64,000 bases of DNA from Candidatus Methanoplasma sp. (GCA_031256955.1 JAIRPP010000012.1:1-64000), one strand, 5' to 3'; positions 52,862 to 62,257 are shown, numbered from the stretch's first letter. Notes: generated by a model not told the origin, from the letters alone. Numbers and translations are program-made.

Positions 52862-54790
52862 TCAGTCCTCTTCCCCGGAGCCGCTCCGGACCCTGACCGC
52901 CATCCCCTTCTTGAAGCTGCGGATCTCGCCCGCCACCATCAGCAGGCGGCCCGTGGCTATGGGGCGGTCGCTCCCGTCCACCACTATGGCCTCGTCCATG
53001 GGGACGAGGGATTCGTCGCAGCCCGTCACGAAGCGGCAGAACACGTTTTTCCCCTCGGACACGAACGGCGCGGCGTCGTCGGACACGGCGACCCTCATGC
53101 GGGGCGCGGGCGCGGCGGACGCTATGCGGCGGGCGCCCTCCATCCTCAGGGTGTAGAGGCCGTCGCCCGCGCGCATGGACAGCACGTGCTCCCCGTCGGA
53201 GACCACGTTCCTTATCTTGCCCGTCTTGCGGCTCACGACCAGCTCTATCTCCCCCCTGAAGAGCGCCTCCGCCTCGTCCATGCCGAACTGGTATCTCGCC
53301 ACGGCCTTCGCCCTGAGGAGGTCCGGATCCGCCTCCTCCGCCCCGCCCTCGGGGACGTCCCCCCCGGGGACGGCGCGGGCGAACATGGAGGAGACCCTCT
53401 CGCCGAACTCGGCGCCCATGCGGCGCTCCGTCTCGAGGTCCGCGATGGACGGGAAGACGGACTGGGCTATGGGGTACATCTCGTCCAGCTCCGCGGGCAC
53501 AGGGCCGAACGGGGACGCGGTCACCGGGGTGAGCCCCGCCCTCCGGGCCCTGTCGAACTCCGCGGCGAACGCCCTGCCGTACGGCTTCGAGCCGGCGTCG
53601 CGGAAGACGGCCGCCCCGTCCGCGGGCGGGGCGTACCTCGATGCCAGCCTCTCGGCGTACCTGCGGAACACGGGCCTCCCATAGGTCTCCGGGCCGGTGT
53701 AGAACATGGCCCCGTCGCGGCTGACGGGCTCGAACCGCTCCATGAACGCGGAGTGGCCCCCCAGCCTGCGGAGCGCGTCCAGGAGCGCGGGGTGGGACCT
53801 GCACCTGGCCTCCGCCAGCTCCCACAGGCGGCCTTCGCGTATGTGCCTCTTCACCAGGGCCATCTCCGACTTTATCTGATAGAGGTTGTGGCGCGCTATC
53901 AGCGCGGTGCGCTCCCTGCCGCCCAGCCTCCTGAGGCCTTCCAGGGCCATGCCGCGGCACGCGGGGCAGGGGCAGTCCAGGGACTGCATGTCCTGGAGGC
54001 GGTACGTGCCGTCGGTGAACATCAGCCTGTCGTCCCTGGCGAACTTGGCGTACGAGGCGGAATCGAAGAGGTCGCACCCCATGAGTGCCGCCAGGGCGAA
54101 AAGCATCGGGTGCCCAGCCCCGAACAGGTGCACGGGGCGGCTGGGGTCCAGCCCCTTCTTGGACGAGATCACCACGTCCACCAGGTCGGAGTACCTGTAC
54201 TGCTCCATCAGGGGGACTATCCCCCCTATGGGGTGGACGTCCGCGTCCATGGCGGCCATCCTGCGCGCGCAGTCCTCGCGGAGGTCCTGGTACACGGACC
54301 CCTGGACCACGCCGTTTATCATCATCTCCCCCTTCATGGAGCAGGCCTTGGCCGTCCTCTCGAGGGTGACCTCTATGGACTCGGCGGTCTGCTCCCTTGT
54401 CCAGGAGGGCTCCGCGAATATGTCCAGGACCGTGCCTATGTCCGTGCCTATGCTCTTCTGGAACTCGACCATCTCCTCGTTGGTGACCTCCACCTCGCCG
54501 TACATGTGGCTCTGGAAGGTCCCGGAGTCGGTCATTATCGCGCCGCGGAAGTCCAGCATCTCGTGGAGCCCGCGCTCCACGGCGTCCCTCCTGAGGTCGG
54601 GGCTGTTCTTTATGATGTACGAGTTCGTTATGAGCGCCTCGAACCCGAACTCGTCGCGGAGCTCCCTGGGAGACACGGTGCATATCTTCGGATTGACGAC
54701 CGGGAGGAGCGCGGGGGTCTCCACAGCCCCGGACCTCGTCTCGAACCTGCCTATCCTGGCGAGCCCGTCCCTTTTAAGCATCTCGAACAT
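52862..54790 (-). CDS. tgtA: archaeosine tRNA-guanine transglycosylase (position 15)
   Basis: The 642-aa enzyme exchanges guanine 15 of tRNA for preQ0 on the way to archaeosine. The catalytic core has AIMTDSGTFQSHMYG and GGIVPLMEQYRYSDLVD. A zinc site is formed by CPCPACRG with a later histidine. The C-terminal part includes a PUA domain (IRNVVSDGEHVLSM to VAGEIRSFKKGMAV). The start ATG at 54790 is standard. Confidence 0.95.
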   Translation of the reverse strand: MFEMLKRDGLARIGRFETRSGAVETPALLPVVNPKICTVSPRELRDEFGFEALITNSYIIKNSPDLRRDAVERGLHEMLDFRGAIMTDSGTFQSHMYGEVEVTNEEMVEFQKSIGTDIGTVLDIFAEPSWTREQTAESIEVTLERTAKACSMKGEMMINGVVQGSVYQDLREDCARRMAAMDADVHPIGGIVPLMEQYRYSDLVDVVISSKKGLDPSRPVHLFGAGHPMLFALAALMGCDLFDSASYAKFARDDRLMFTDGTYRLQDMQSLDCPCPACRGMALEGLRRLGGRERTALIARHNLYQIKSEMALVKRHIREGRLWELAEARCRSHPALLDALRRLGGHSAFMERFEPVSRDGAMFYTGPETYGRPVFRRYAERLASRYAPPADGAAVFRDAGSKPYGRAFAAEFDRARRAGLTPVTASPFGPVPAELDEMYPIAQSVFPSIADLETERRMGAEFGERVSSMFARAVPGGDVPEGGAEEADPDLLRAKAVARYQFGMDEAEALFRGEIELVVSRKTGKIRNVVSDGEHVLSMRAGDGLYTLRMEGARRIASAAPAPRMRVAVSDDAAPFVSEGKNVFCRFVTGCDESLVPMDEAIVVDGSDRPIATGRLLMVAGEIRSFKKGMAVRVRSGSGEED

Positions 54791-54814
54791 CGGATCGCCA
54801 TAGGGGGGGCTGAT

Positions 54815-55210
54815 TTAAACTGTTCTGTCCCCGATTATCTCGGCGAACACCTTGGAGATGGCGTTCTTGACCAGGATGTCGGGTATGTCCTCTATGCAAT
54901 CCTCGTCCCAATCCAGGGTGGGGCGCTCGAAGCGGACGATGCTCGCCCTCCCGAGGTCGCAGCTCTCCTCGACCTCGGGCATCCTGATCTCCAGCCCCTC
55001 CAGTATGTCTTGGACGCGCCTGCCGTTGACGAGGACCTCGTTAGCGCCCTCAGCCTCCGAAACCTTGAGCTCGGCGGATATGTCCGCGCGGCGCATCTCT
55101 AGGACGAGCCCCTCCAGGTAGCAGGACATCTCCTCCACGGACTTCCTCCTGAGCTCCCCGGAGCCGCGGGGCTCGGAGGAGCGGCGATACTCTATGTCGA
55201 TCATGGCCAT
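54815..55210 (-). CDS. DUF2703-like protein
   Basis: The 131-aa protein has the layout of DUF2703: an N-terminal IDIEYRR strand, a helix SVEEMSCYLEGLVLEMRRA, and EVLVNGRRVQDILEG. The CxxC pair found in many members is missing. The ATG at 55210 lies about 25 bp after a minus-strand TTTTTATCC element, which fits leaderless transcription; ATG 55204 is also possible. Confidence 0.6.
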   Translation of the reverse strand: MAMIDIEYRRSSEPRGSGELRRKSVEEMSCYLEGLVLEMRRADISAELKVSEAEGANEVLVNGRRVQDILEGLEIRMPEVEESCDLGRASIVRFERPTLDWDEDCIEDIPDILVKNAISKVFAEIIGDRTV

Positions 55211-55362
55211 GGGGGGGCATGGGGGCGGGGGGATAAAAACCATTGAGTGAGCCATGAAAACACAGCCTCGGAAATGCTTTAGACCCGATAGGCCTTGAAA
55301 TGCCTGGCTTGAATGCCAATATAGATATACGTGCAATAAAATCAGACACATGGGGGTGAAAA

Positions 55363-55464
55363 ATGTCTAAATCATCTGGAGGAAAAGGACCCGCAAACGC
55401 TCCGAGCACCACTGGAAAACCGTCTGGAGGCGGCAGAGGAAACAACTCTCCCAAGCGATCTTGA
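55363..55464 (+). CDS. 33-residue Gly/Ser/Pro-rich peptide
   Basis: This small ORF codes for a peptide with the core NAPSTTGKPSGGGRGNN. GGGGGTG six bases before its ATG is a ribosome-binding site, and an AATATAGATATAC element lies about 35 bp upstream. The peptide resembles short Gly/Ser-rich proteins I recall from many bacterial genomes with the same APSTTGNPSGGGRG-like core. I cannot check that here. The surrounding DNA is AT-rich for this genome, which suggests transfer. Function unknown. Confidence 0.65.
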   Translation: MSKSSGGKGPANAPSTTGKPSGGGRGNNSPKRS

Positions 55465-55657
55465 TCGTGACTGGCTAAAAACTCCATCAAACCATTTCCC
55501 TTATTCCCTCACTAGCGATACCTCTCTCCCAATGGGTTCAGATTCGCCCGTTTTGAGTTTGCATAGATCCGACATACGGGCTTACACATACGGACGCACA
55601 GCCTATGAGCCTGTCGGACGGTTAATCGTGACAAAGATGCGTTTCTTGGACGAATAT

Positions 55658-55749
55658 CTGCAAAAGCTTAATCAAAAACACTGCAAAAGCTATCTCAAAA
55701 TCACTGCAAAAGCTTAACTAAAAACACTGCAAAAGCTATATCAATTACT
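55658..55749. repeat. four 23-bp direct repeats before a DUF4143 ATPase gene
   Basis: Four adjacent 23-bp units each start CTGCAAAAGCT and vary in the second half (TAATCAAAAACA and similar). AGCTT or AGCTA alternates between units. The array ends 30 bp before the ATG of the ATPase gene. It has no spacers, so it is not CRISPR. The sequence between 55465 and 55657 holds no convincing gene. Confidence 0.88.
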
Positions 55750-55779
55750 AACGAGTGCCTATGTGCGCAGGAGAATCCC

Positions 55780-57045
55780 ATGACCGCGCCGAACGAGAGA
55801 GGGTATCGCCCGAGAGTCGCGGACGGCCGCATAGCCCGCGCTCTGTCCATGTTCGGGGGAGTGCTCATAACCGGGCCCAAATGGTGCGGGAAGACGTGGA
55901 CGGGCACCCATCATTCGAAATCCTCCGCCCGCATCGACGACGAGGACGCGAGGCTGATCGCCATGACGGATCCGAAGACGATCCTGGCGGGGGAGGAGCC
56001 TCGCCTGATCGACGAATGGCAGGACGTGCCGAAGCTGTGGGACGCGGCCAGGCGGAACATAGACGACGCGGGCAGGAACGGGATGTACGTATTCGTGGGA
56101 TCCTCCGTCCCCTCGCCCAAACCCCCCTCCCACACAGGCACCGGGAGGTTCGACGAGGTCCGCATGCGCACGATGTCCCTCTTCGAATCTGGAGACAGCA
56201 GCGGGAAGGCCTCGCTGTCGGAGATGTTCGCGACGGGCGGGTTCGAGCCCGCGGAGTCGTCCATGAGCTACGCCAAGGCGATCGACCTCATATGCGTCGG
56301 GGGATGGCCCGCGCATCTGAGGACGGGGGCCGCCAGGACGGCGGACGTGCCCAGGGCGTACATAAGGTCGCTGATCTCCTCGGACATGGCTCGCTACGGC
56401 GGCGTGAGGAGGGACCCCGTCAGGACCGAGCGCATCCTGAGGTCCGTCGCGAGGAACTCCGCGACGACCGTTAAGAAGTCCACCATAGCCGGAGACGCGT
56501 CCGACGGCGAGAGGGGCGCGTCCGAACTCACCGTATACAGGTACCTGGACGCGCTCGAGGGGATGTTCGCGATAGAGGAGCAGCCCGCATGGTCCCCCTC
56601 GCTGCGCTCGAAGGCGCGCGTGCGCGCGTCCCCTAAGATCCATTTCGCGGATCCATCGCTGGCGGCCGCCGCCATGAGGGCGGGGCCGGAGATGCTCAGA
56701 GGGGACGCCAAGACCTCCGGTTTCCTCTTCGAATCCCTGTGCCACAGGGACCTGTGCGTGTACTCCACCCCTCTGGACGGGACGGTCTACCACTATCGCG
56801 ACAGCAACGGGCTGGAAGTCGATGCGGTGATCGAGCTCCCTGACGGCAGATGGGGGGCGGTCGAGGTCAAGATGGGGAGCTTCGAGTTCGACAAGGCCGC
56901 GGACAGCCTTCTGGCCCTGAAGGATCTGGTCGGGGGCGAGCGCGGGGATCCGTCTTTCCTGATGATCCTGTCGGCCTCGGGCGGATACGCCTATCCGAGG
57001 GGCGACGGGACGGTCGTGGTCCCGATAGACTGCCTCGGGCCGTGA
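55780..57045 (+). CDS. AAA_14 / DUF4143 ATPase (COG1373), second copy
   Basis: The 421-aa protein has Walker A GPKWCGKT at 32-39, LIDEWQ, and the C-terminal nuclease-like pattern D348, E362 and K364 (GAVEVK). It matches the protein at 1833 through RYRPR-VAD, YHYRD, GLEVDAVI and the C-terminal VPIDCL phrase. AGGAG lies six bases before the ATG. Tandem repeats precede it, as for the first copy, but they differ in sequence. The substrate is unknown. Confidence 0.88.
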   Translation: MTAPNERGYRPRVADGRIARALSMFGGVLITGPKWCGKTWTGTHHSKSSARIDDEDARLIAMTDPKTILAGEEPRLIDEWQDVPKLWDAARRNIDDAGRNGMYVFVGSSVPSPKPPSHTGTGRFDEVRMRTMSLFESGDSSGKASLSEMFATGGFEPAESSMSYAKAIDLICVGGWPAHLRTGAARTADVPRAYIRSLISSDMARYGGVRRDPVRTERILRSVARNSATTVKKSTIAGDASDGERGASELTVYRYLDALEGMFAIEEQPAWSPSLRSKARVRASPKIHFADPSLAAAAMRAGPEMLRGDAKTSGFLFESLCHRDLCVYSTPLDGTVYHYRDSNGLEVDAVIELPDGRWGAVEVKMGSFEFDKAADSLLALKDLVGGERGDPSFLMILSASGGYAYPRGDGTVVVPIDCLGP

Positions 57046-57177
57046 GGCGGATGATAGAGGCGCGCCGGGGTTTTCCTATGCCGATGAAGGTCGCGTCTCC
57101 AGCGCATTTTCGATCGTGCGCGACAGTTTGGTACAGTACCTAAGATCCGACAAAGATCCGACAAAGAAGGTACCTAA
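57046..57177. other. gap with degenerate repeat edges
   Basis: No gene is recognised. AAGATCCGAC repeats and GTACCTAAGAT copies near 57135-57177 look like worn ends of the adjacent array. Confidence 0.4.
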
Positions 57178-57369
57178 GATGTGACCGAAGATGTGACCGA
57201 AGATGTGACCGAAGATGTGACCGAAGATGTGACCTAAGATGTGACCTAAGATGTGACCTAAGATGTGACCTAAGATGTGACCTAAGATGTGACCTAAGAT
57301 GTGACCTAAGATGTGACCTAAGATGTGACCTAAGATGTGACCTAAGATGTGGCTTAAGACGACACCTAA
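57178..57369. repeat. 12-bp tandem repeat, 14 intact copies
   Basis: Four units GATGTGACCGAA are followed by ten units GATGTGACCTAA and two worn units. In the frame of the downstream coding remnant the first type reads D-V-T-E and the second D-V-T-stop. The stop-containing type has expanded, so the array no longer codes for protein in that frame. Confidence 0.92.
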
Positions 57370-57375
57370 GTGGGA

Positions 57376-57525
57376 AATGACAAAGATCTGACCAAAGATC
57401 TGACCAAAGATGTGACCAAAAAGACCCTGAACCACATGATCGGAGACGGCCTCATCGAGCCGACGCTGCCAGATAAGCCCACCAGCAAGAACCAGATGTA
57501 TCGCACATCCGGCAAGGGGGAGTGA
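57376..57525 (+). pseudogene. C-terminal remnant of an ATP-binding/winged-helix protein
   Basis: After the array the same frame reads K-D-L-T repeats, then KKTLNHMIGDGLIEPTLPD, KPTSKNQMYRTS and a stop. This is the typical end of AlbA_2/RecG-like ATP-binding regulators, whose last winged helix ends with DKPxSxxQxYR. The upstream part of such a gene is absent, so this is a decayed 3' end. The D-V-T-E repeats probably formed a linker of the original protein. Confidence 0.6.
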
Positions 57526-57575
57526 CCGCGGCGCGAGGATACGTTTTAGTCGGATGAGGGCGATCGGGCGGCATC

Positions 57576-57947
57576 ATGTCCAAAGCAGGAGACGACGAAT
57601 GCAGGCTCGCGATACTGGTCAGGAGCGACCTCAAGATGGGCAAGGGGAAGATCGCGGCGCAGGCGGGGCACGCGGCGGTGTGCTGCGCCATGGCCTGCGT
57701 CAAGAAGAAGCCCGACCTGATGAAGGAGTGGATCGGCGGGGGCCAGCCGAAGATCGTCCTCCGGGTGGAGTCCGAGAGCGAGCTCTACGAGTTCAAGGCG
57801 GTCGCCGACGCCCAGGGCATCATAAACTCCGTGATAACCGACGCCGGGAGGACTCAGATCGAGCCGGGGACCGTCACCTGCATAGGCATCGGGCCCGAGC
57901 GGAAGTCCGTCCTGGACAAGATCACGGGCGAGCTCAGGATGCTCTGA
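57576..57947 (+). CDS. pth2: peptidyl-tRNA hydrolase type 2
   Basis: The 123-aa enzyme releases tRNA from stalled peptidyl-tRNA. The family motifs are KMGKGKIAAQAGHAAV near the N-terminus and ITDAGRTQIEPGTVTCIGIGP at the C-terminus. Length is typical of archaeal Pth2. It is convergent with carB. Confidence 0.96.
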   Translation: MSKAGDDECRLAILVRSDLKMGKGKIAAQAGHAAVCCAMACVKKKPDLMKEWIGGGQPKIVLRVESESELYEFKAVADAQGIINSVITDAGRTQIEPGTVTCIGIGPERKSVLDKITGELRML

Positions 57948-57950
57948 GCC

Positions 57951-60900
57951 TCACCCGTGGAAGTCCGTGGCGGGCCGGACGCCTATCTCCCTGTCCCTCG
58001 CCACGGCTATCGCGCCCACCAGGGCGTCCGCGCCCTGCACTGTGGTCAGGAAGGGTATCTCCAGCTCCACCGCCAGCCTGCGCATCTTGTGCCCGTCCCT
58101 GACGGGCCCGGACTTCTCCGAGGGGGTGTTGATTATGAAGTTTATCTTGCCCTCCCTCATGAGGCCGATGGCGTTGGGCTTCATGTTGTCGTCTATCTTG
58201 AACACGGTGGCGGTCTCAACCCCGCGCTCCCTCAGATAGGTGGACGTGCCCTTGGTGGCGTATATGTCGAAGCCCATCGCCCTGAGCTCCCTCGCCACCG
58301 GGAGGACCCTCTCCTTGTCGCCGTCGTTGACCGTTATGTACACCCCGCCCTCCGTCGGCACGGAGTTCCCGGCCGCCGTGAACGCCTTGAAGTAGGCGAC
58401 GTCGAAGTCCTCGTCCATCCCCATGACCTCCCCCGTGCTCTTCATCTCCGGGGTGAGTATGGAGTCCACCCCGGGGAGCTTGAGGAACGGGAACACGGAC
58501 GCCTTTATGGCGTAGTGGCGGACGGGGCTGTACCCGGAGAGGCCGAAGTCCCTCAGCCTCTTGCCCAGCATCACCTTCGTGCCTATCTTCGCCAGGGGGA
58601 CCCCGGTCGCCTTGGATATGAACGGGACGGTGCGGGACGCCCTCGGGTTGGCCTCAATCATGTAGATCCTGCCGTCCTTCACGGCCAGCTGCAGGTTCAT
58701 GAGCCCCTTTATCTCCAGGGCCAGGGCGACCTTCTCGGTTATGGAGACCACCCCGTCCACTATCTCCTCGGACAGGGTGAACGGCGGGAGGACCATGGTG
58801 GCGTCGCCGGAGTGGCACCCGGCGTACTCTATGTGCTCCATTATCCCGCCTATGTAGACGTCCTCCCCGTCGCACACCGCGTCCACGTCGATCTCGATCG
58901 CCTCGGTGAGGTACTTGTCCACCAGTATGGGGTGGTTCTTGGACACCTTCACGGCAGTGTCCACGTAGGTCCTGAGCTCGTCGGTGGAGTAGACTATCTC
59001 CATCGCCCTCCCGCCGAGGACGTACGACGGCCTCACCAGCACGGGGTAGCCTATGGACTCCGCTATCTCCCTGGCCTCCTCGAAGGAGTACCCCGTGCCG
59101 GACTCCGGCTGCAGCACCCCCAGGTCGTCCATGAGCTTGGAGAAGCGGCGCCTGTCCTCCGCCACGTCCATCTTGTCCGGGGGGGTCCCCAGGATCCTGG
59201 CCTTGGAGCCCTCCAGCGCCCTGCCCAGGTCCACCGCCAGGTTCACGCTCGTCTGGCCGCCGTACTGGACTATGACCCCGTCGACGCCCTCCGATTCTAT
59301 GACGTTCAGCACGTCCTCTATGGTTATCGGGTCGAAGTAGAGGCGGTCCGAGATGTCGTAGTCGGTGGACACCGTCTCCGGGTTGTTGTTGATTATGACC
59401 GCCGCCCCGCCCTCCTCCTGCACCGCCATCACGCCGTGCACGCAGCAGTAGTCGAACTCTATGCCCTGCCCTATCCTGATGGGCCCCCCGCCGATTATCA
59501 GGACCTTCTCCCTCCCGTCGCCGGGGCGGGCCTCGGTGGAAGAGCCGTACGTGGAGTAGAAGTACGGGGTCTCCGCCGCGAACTCCGCGGCGCAGGTGTC
59601 CACCATCTTGTACACCGGGGATATCCCCATCCCCTTCCTCTCGGCCCTGACCTCCGCCTCGGGGCGGCCCGTCAGGTGCGCGATGGACTCGTCGGAGAAG
59701 CCCATCCTCTTCGCGGAGAGCATCAGGCCGCGGTCCAGCGGGCCCTTCGCGACAGCCTCCTCCATCCGAACTATGTTCCTTATCTTGGACAGGAAGAACG
59801 GGTCCCAGCGGGTGGCGGACGCTATCTTCTCCATGGGCCACCCCCTCCTCACCGCCTCGGCTATGTGGAATATGCGGCGGTCCGTGGCATGCGCCAGCTC
59901 CTCCTCGATCTCCGCGTCGCTCGCGTCCACGCGGTCCAGCCCCCTGACCCCGATCTCCAGGGACCTGAGGCCCTTGAGCAGGGCCTCCTCGAAGGTGCGG
60001 CCTATGGACATGGTCTCCCCCGTGCTCTTCATCTGCGTGCCGAGGTGCCTGTCCACCGTGCGGAACTTGTCGAACGGCCAGCGCGGTATCTTCACCACCA
60101 CGTAGTCTATGGCGGGCTCGAACGCGGCGTAGGTGGACCCGGTTATCTTGTTGGGGATCTCGTCCAGGGTGTGCCCCACGGCTATCTTGGTGGCGACCCT
60201 CGCTATGGGGTACCCGGTGGCCTTGGACGCCAGCGCGGACGAGCGGGAGACGCGGGGGTTGACCTCTATCAGCCGGTACTCCCCGTCATCGGGGTTGAAG
60301 GCGAACTGGACGTTGCAGCCGCCCTCTATGCCGAGGGCCCTGATCACCTTTATGGCGGAGGTCCTCAGGCGCTGGTGGTCCCTGTCGGACAGGGTGAGTA
60401 TCGGGGCGCACACTATGCTCTCGCCGGTGTGTATCCCCATGGGGTCCAGGTTCTCCATGTTGCACACGATGATGCAGTTGTCCTTGGAATCGCGCATGAC
60501 CTCGTATTCGAACTCCTTCCACCCGAGCACGCTCTCCTCGATCAGCACCTGGTGTATGCGGGAGTACGCCAGGCCCCTGGCGCATATGTCGACCAGCTCC
60601 TGCTCGTCGTAGGCTATCCCGCCCCCGGTGCCCCCGAGGGTGTACGCCGGGCGGACGAGCACGGGGTACCTGCCGATGGCCTTCACGGCCTCGATGGCCT
60701 CCTGTATGGTGTGGACGCTGCGGCTGAGCGGCACGGGCTCGCCTATCCGCTCCATGGTCTCCTTGAACAGCTCGCGGTCCTCGGACATGGCTATGGCCTC
60801 CGGCTGCGTCCCCATCAGGTCCACGCCCAGCCTCTCCAGCTCCCCCGACTCCGCCAGCTCCGAGCATATGTTCAGCGCGGTCTGCCCGCCCATGCCCGAG

Positions 60901-61154
60901 AGGATGCCGTCCACGCCCTCCCTCTCTATGATCTTGGCCACGGCGGAAGCCTTCAGCGGCTCTATGTAGACGCGGTCGGCGGTCTCCGGGTCCGTCTGTA
61001 TGGTCGCGGGGTTGGAGTTGACCAGGACCGTGGAGTAGCCCTCCTCCCTGAGGGAGCGGCACGACTGCGTCCCCGAGAAGTCGAACTCCGCCGCCTGCCC
61101 TATCGTTATGGGCCCGGACCCTATCACCATGAGCTTCTTGTATTCCTTCTTCAT
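57951..61154 (-). CDS. carB: carbamoyl-phosphate synthase large subunit
   Basis: The 1067-aa subunit makes carbamoyl phosphate for pyrimidine and arginine synthesis. Two homologous ATP-grasp halves are present (GSGPITIGQAAEFDFSGTQ and GGGPIRIGQGIEFDYCCVH), then an MGS-like allosteric domain at the C-terminus. The gene is full length and not split, unlike in some archaea. Its ATG overlaps the carA stop by 4 bp (ATGA). Confidence 0.97.
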   Translation of the reverse strand: MKKEYKKLMVIGSGPITIGQAAEFDFSGTQSCRSLREEGYSTVLVNSNPATIQTDPETADRVYIEPLKASAVAKIIEREGVDGILSGMGGQTALNICSELAESGELERLGVDLMGTQPEAIAMSEDRELFKETMERIGEPVPLSRSVHTIQEAIEAVKAIGRYPVLVRPAYTLGGTGGGIAYDEQELVDICARGLAYSRIHQVLIEESVLGWKEFEYEVMRDSKDNCIIVCNMENLDPMGIHTGESIVCAPILTLSDRDHQRLRTSAIKVIRALGIEGGCNVQFAFNPDDGEYRLIEVNPRVSRSSALASKATGYPIARVATKIAVGHTLDEIPNKITGSTYAAFEPAIDYVVVKIPRWPFDKFRTVDRHLGTQMKSTGETMSIGRTFEEALLKGLRSLEIGVRGLDRVDASDAEIEEELAHATDRRIFHIAEAVRRGWPMEKIASATRWDPFFLSKIRNIVRMEEAVAKGPLDRGLMLSAKRMGFSDESIAHLTGRPEAEVRAERKGMGISPVYKMVDTCAAEFAAETPYFYSTYGSSTEARPGDGREKVLIIGGGPIRIGQGIEFDYCCVHGVMAVQEEGGAAVIINNNPETVSTDYDISDRLYFDPITIEDVLNVIESEGVDGVIVQYGGQTSVNLAVDLGRALEGSKARILGTPPDKMDVAEDRRRFSKLMDDLGVLQPESGTGYSFEEAREIAESIGYPVLVRPSYVLGGRAMEIVYSTDELRTYVDTAVKVSKNHPILVDKYLTEAIEIDVDAVCDGEDVYIGGIMEHIEYAGCHSGDATMVLPPFTLSEEIVDGVVSITEKVALALEIKGLMNLQLAVKDGRIYMIEANPRASRTVPFISKATGVPLAKIGTKVMLGKRLRDFGLSGYSPVRHYAIKASVFPFLKLPGVDSILTPEMKSTGEVMGMDEDFDVAYFKAFTAAGNSVPTEGGVYITVNDGDKERVLPVARELRAMGFDIYATKGTSTYLRERGVETATVFKIDDNMKPNAIGLMREGKINFIINTPSEKSGPVRDGHKMRRLAVELEIPFLTTVQGADALVGAIAVARDREIGVRPATDFHG

Positions 61155-62236
61155 AGGCGCGCCTCCCTGACGGCCTTCGCGAACCTGTCGAACAGGAAGG
61201 AGGAGTCCCACGGCCCGGGGGACGCCTCCGGATGGTACTGGCAGGTGAAGATGGGGAGGCTCTCGTGCCTCATGCCCTCCACCGTGCCGTCGTTGACGTT
61301 GAACTGGTCGGCCACCAGGCCGGTGCCCTCCAGGCTGGCCTCGTCCACGGCGAAGCCGTGGTTCTGGGACGTAATCAGCACGCGCCCCTCGTGCTTCACG
61401 GGCTGGTTGCAGCCCCTGTGGCCGAACTTGAGCTTGTAGGTGGATCCCCCGAGCGCGAGGGCGGTGACCTGGTTCCCGAAGCATATGCCGAACAACGGGA
61501 GGCGGTCCGACAGGTACTCCACGGTCCTGGCGGCGGTGGACGTCACGGCCGGGTGCGACGGGTCCCCGGGGCCGTTGGATATCAGCAGGCCCCTCACGCC
61601 GCTCTCCGCTATGGCGTCGGCGGGCGCGTCGTAAGGGAACACGGTCACGTCGAACCTGGACGAGAGGTCCCTCAGTATCCCGCTCTTTGCGCCGCAGTCC
61701 AGGAGGCCGACGCGGACCCCGCGCCCGAAGGAGAGCTCCTCCACCTCCCTGCGGGAGACCTCCCCGACGAGGTTGCCCTCCGACGGGGCGGGCGTCCCCC
61801 TGATCCTCTTTATCAGATCCTCTATGGAGTCCGCGTCCTCCGTTATCGCGCCCCTCATGGTGCCCATGGTGCGTATCTTTATCACCAGGGCGCGGGTGTC
61901 CACGCCGGATATGCCGGGCACCTTATGCTCTATGAGGAAGTCGCTTATGGTCCTGCCGCCGTACGCGGGCGACGGCTCCGCGCACGCCTCCCTGACCACC
62001 AGCGCCCTGGCGTGCACCATGTCGGACTGGCAGAAGGGGGAGTCCGTGCCGTAGTTGCCTATCAGGGGATACGTCATGACCAGGATCTGCCCCCGGAAGG
62101 ACGGGTCCGTGAGGCTCTCCTGGTATCCGCACATGCCAGTGGAGAAGACCACTTCGCCGAAGGCGGGGGCCCGGAAACCGAAAGACTCCCCTTCGAAGAC
62201 TGTTCCATCCTCGAGGACCAAATAACTATGCGCCAT
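61151..62236 (-). CDS. carA: carbamoyl-phosphate synthase small subunit
   Basis: The 361-aa subunit supplies ammonia from glutamine. The class I amidotransferase triad lies in FGICFGNQ, and in the QYHPEASPGP block. The N-terminal half (YLVLEDGTVFEGESFG) is typical. A minus-strand TTATATAC element about 28 bp before the ATG at 62236 suggests leaderless transcription of carAB. Confidence 0.96.
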   Translation of the reverse strand: MAHSYLVLEDGTVFEGESFGFRAPAFGEVVFSTGMCGYQESLTDPSFRGQILVMTYPLIGNYGTDSPFCQSDMVHARALVVREACAEPSPAYGGRTISDFLIEHKVPGISGVDTRALVIKIRTMGTMRGAITEDADSIEDLIKRIRGTPAPSEGNLVGEVSRREVEELSFGRGVRVGLLDCGAKSGILRDLSSRFDVTVFPYDAPADAIAESGVRGLLISNGPGDPSHPAVTSTAARTVEYLSDRLPLFGICFGNQVTALALGGSTYKLKFGHRGCNQPVKHEGRVLITSQNHGFAVDEASLEGTGLVADQFNVNDGTVEGMRHESLPIFTCQYHPEASPGPWDSSFLFDRFAKAVREARL

Positions 62237-62257
62237 CGGGAATTTCTCACAGCCAAG

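Noticed and set aside
52707-54683. 658-aa minus-strand ORF over tgtA in another frame
   Set aside because: Arg/Gly-rich shadow; tgtA is recognised in the correct frame with all motifs.
55532-55717. 61-aa ORF running into the 23-bp repeats
   Set aside because: No ribosome-binding site or recognisable domain, and it ends inside the repeat array.
55658-55749. CRISPR-like array before the second DUF4143 gene
   Set aside because: The 23-bp units are directly adjacent with no spacers and no cas genes are near.
57076-57435. Minus-strand ORF encoding a G-H-I-L repeat protein
   Set aside because: It is the shadow of the 12-bp tandem repeat and has no start signal or other domain.
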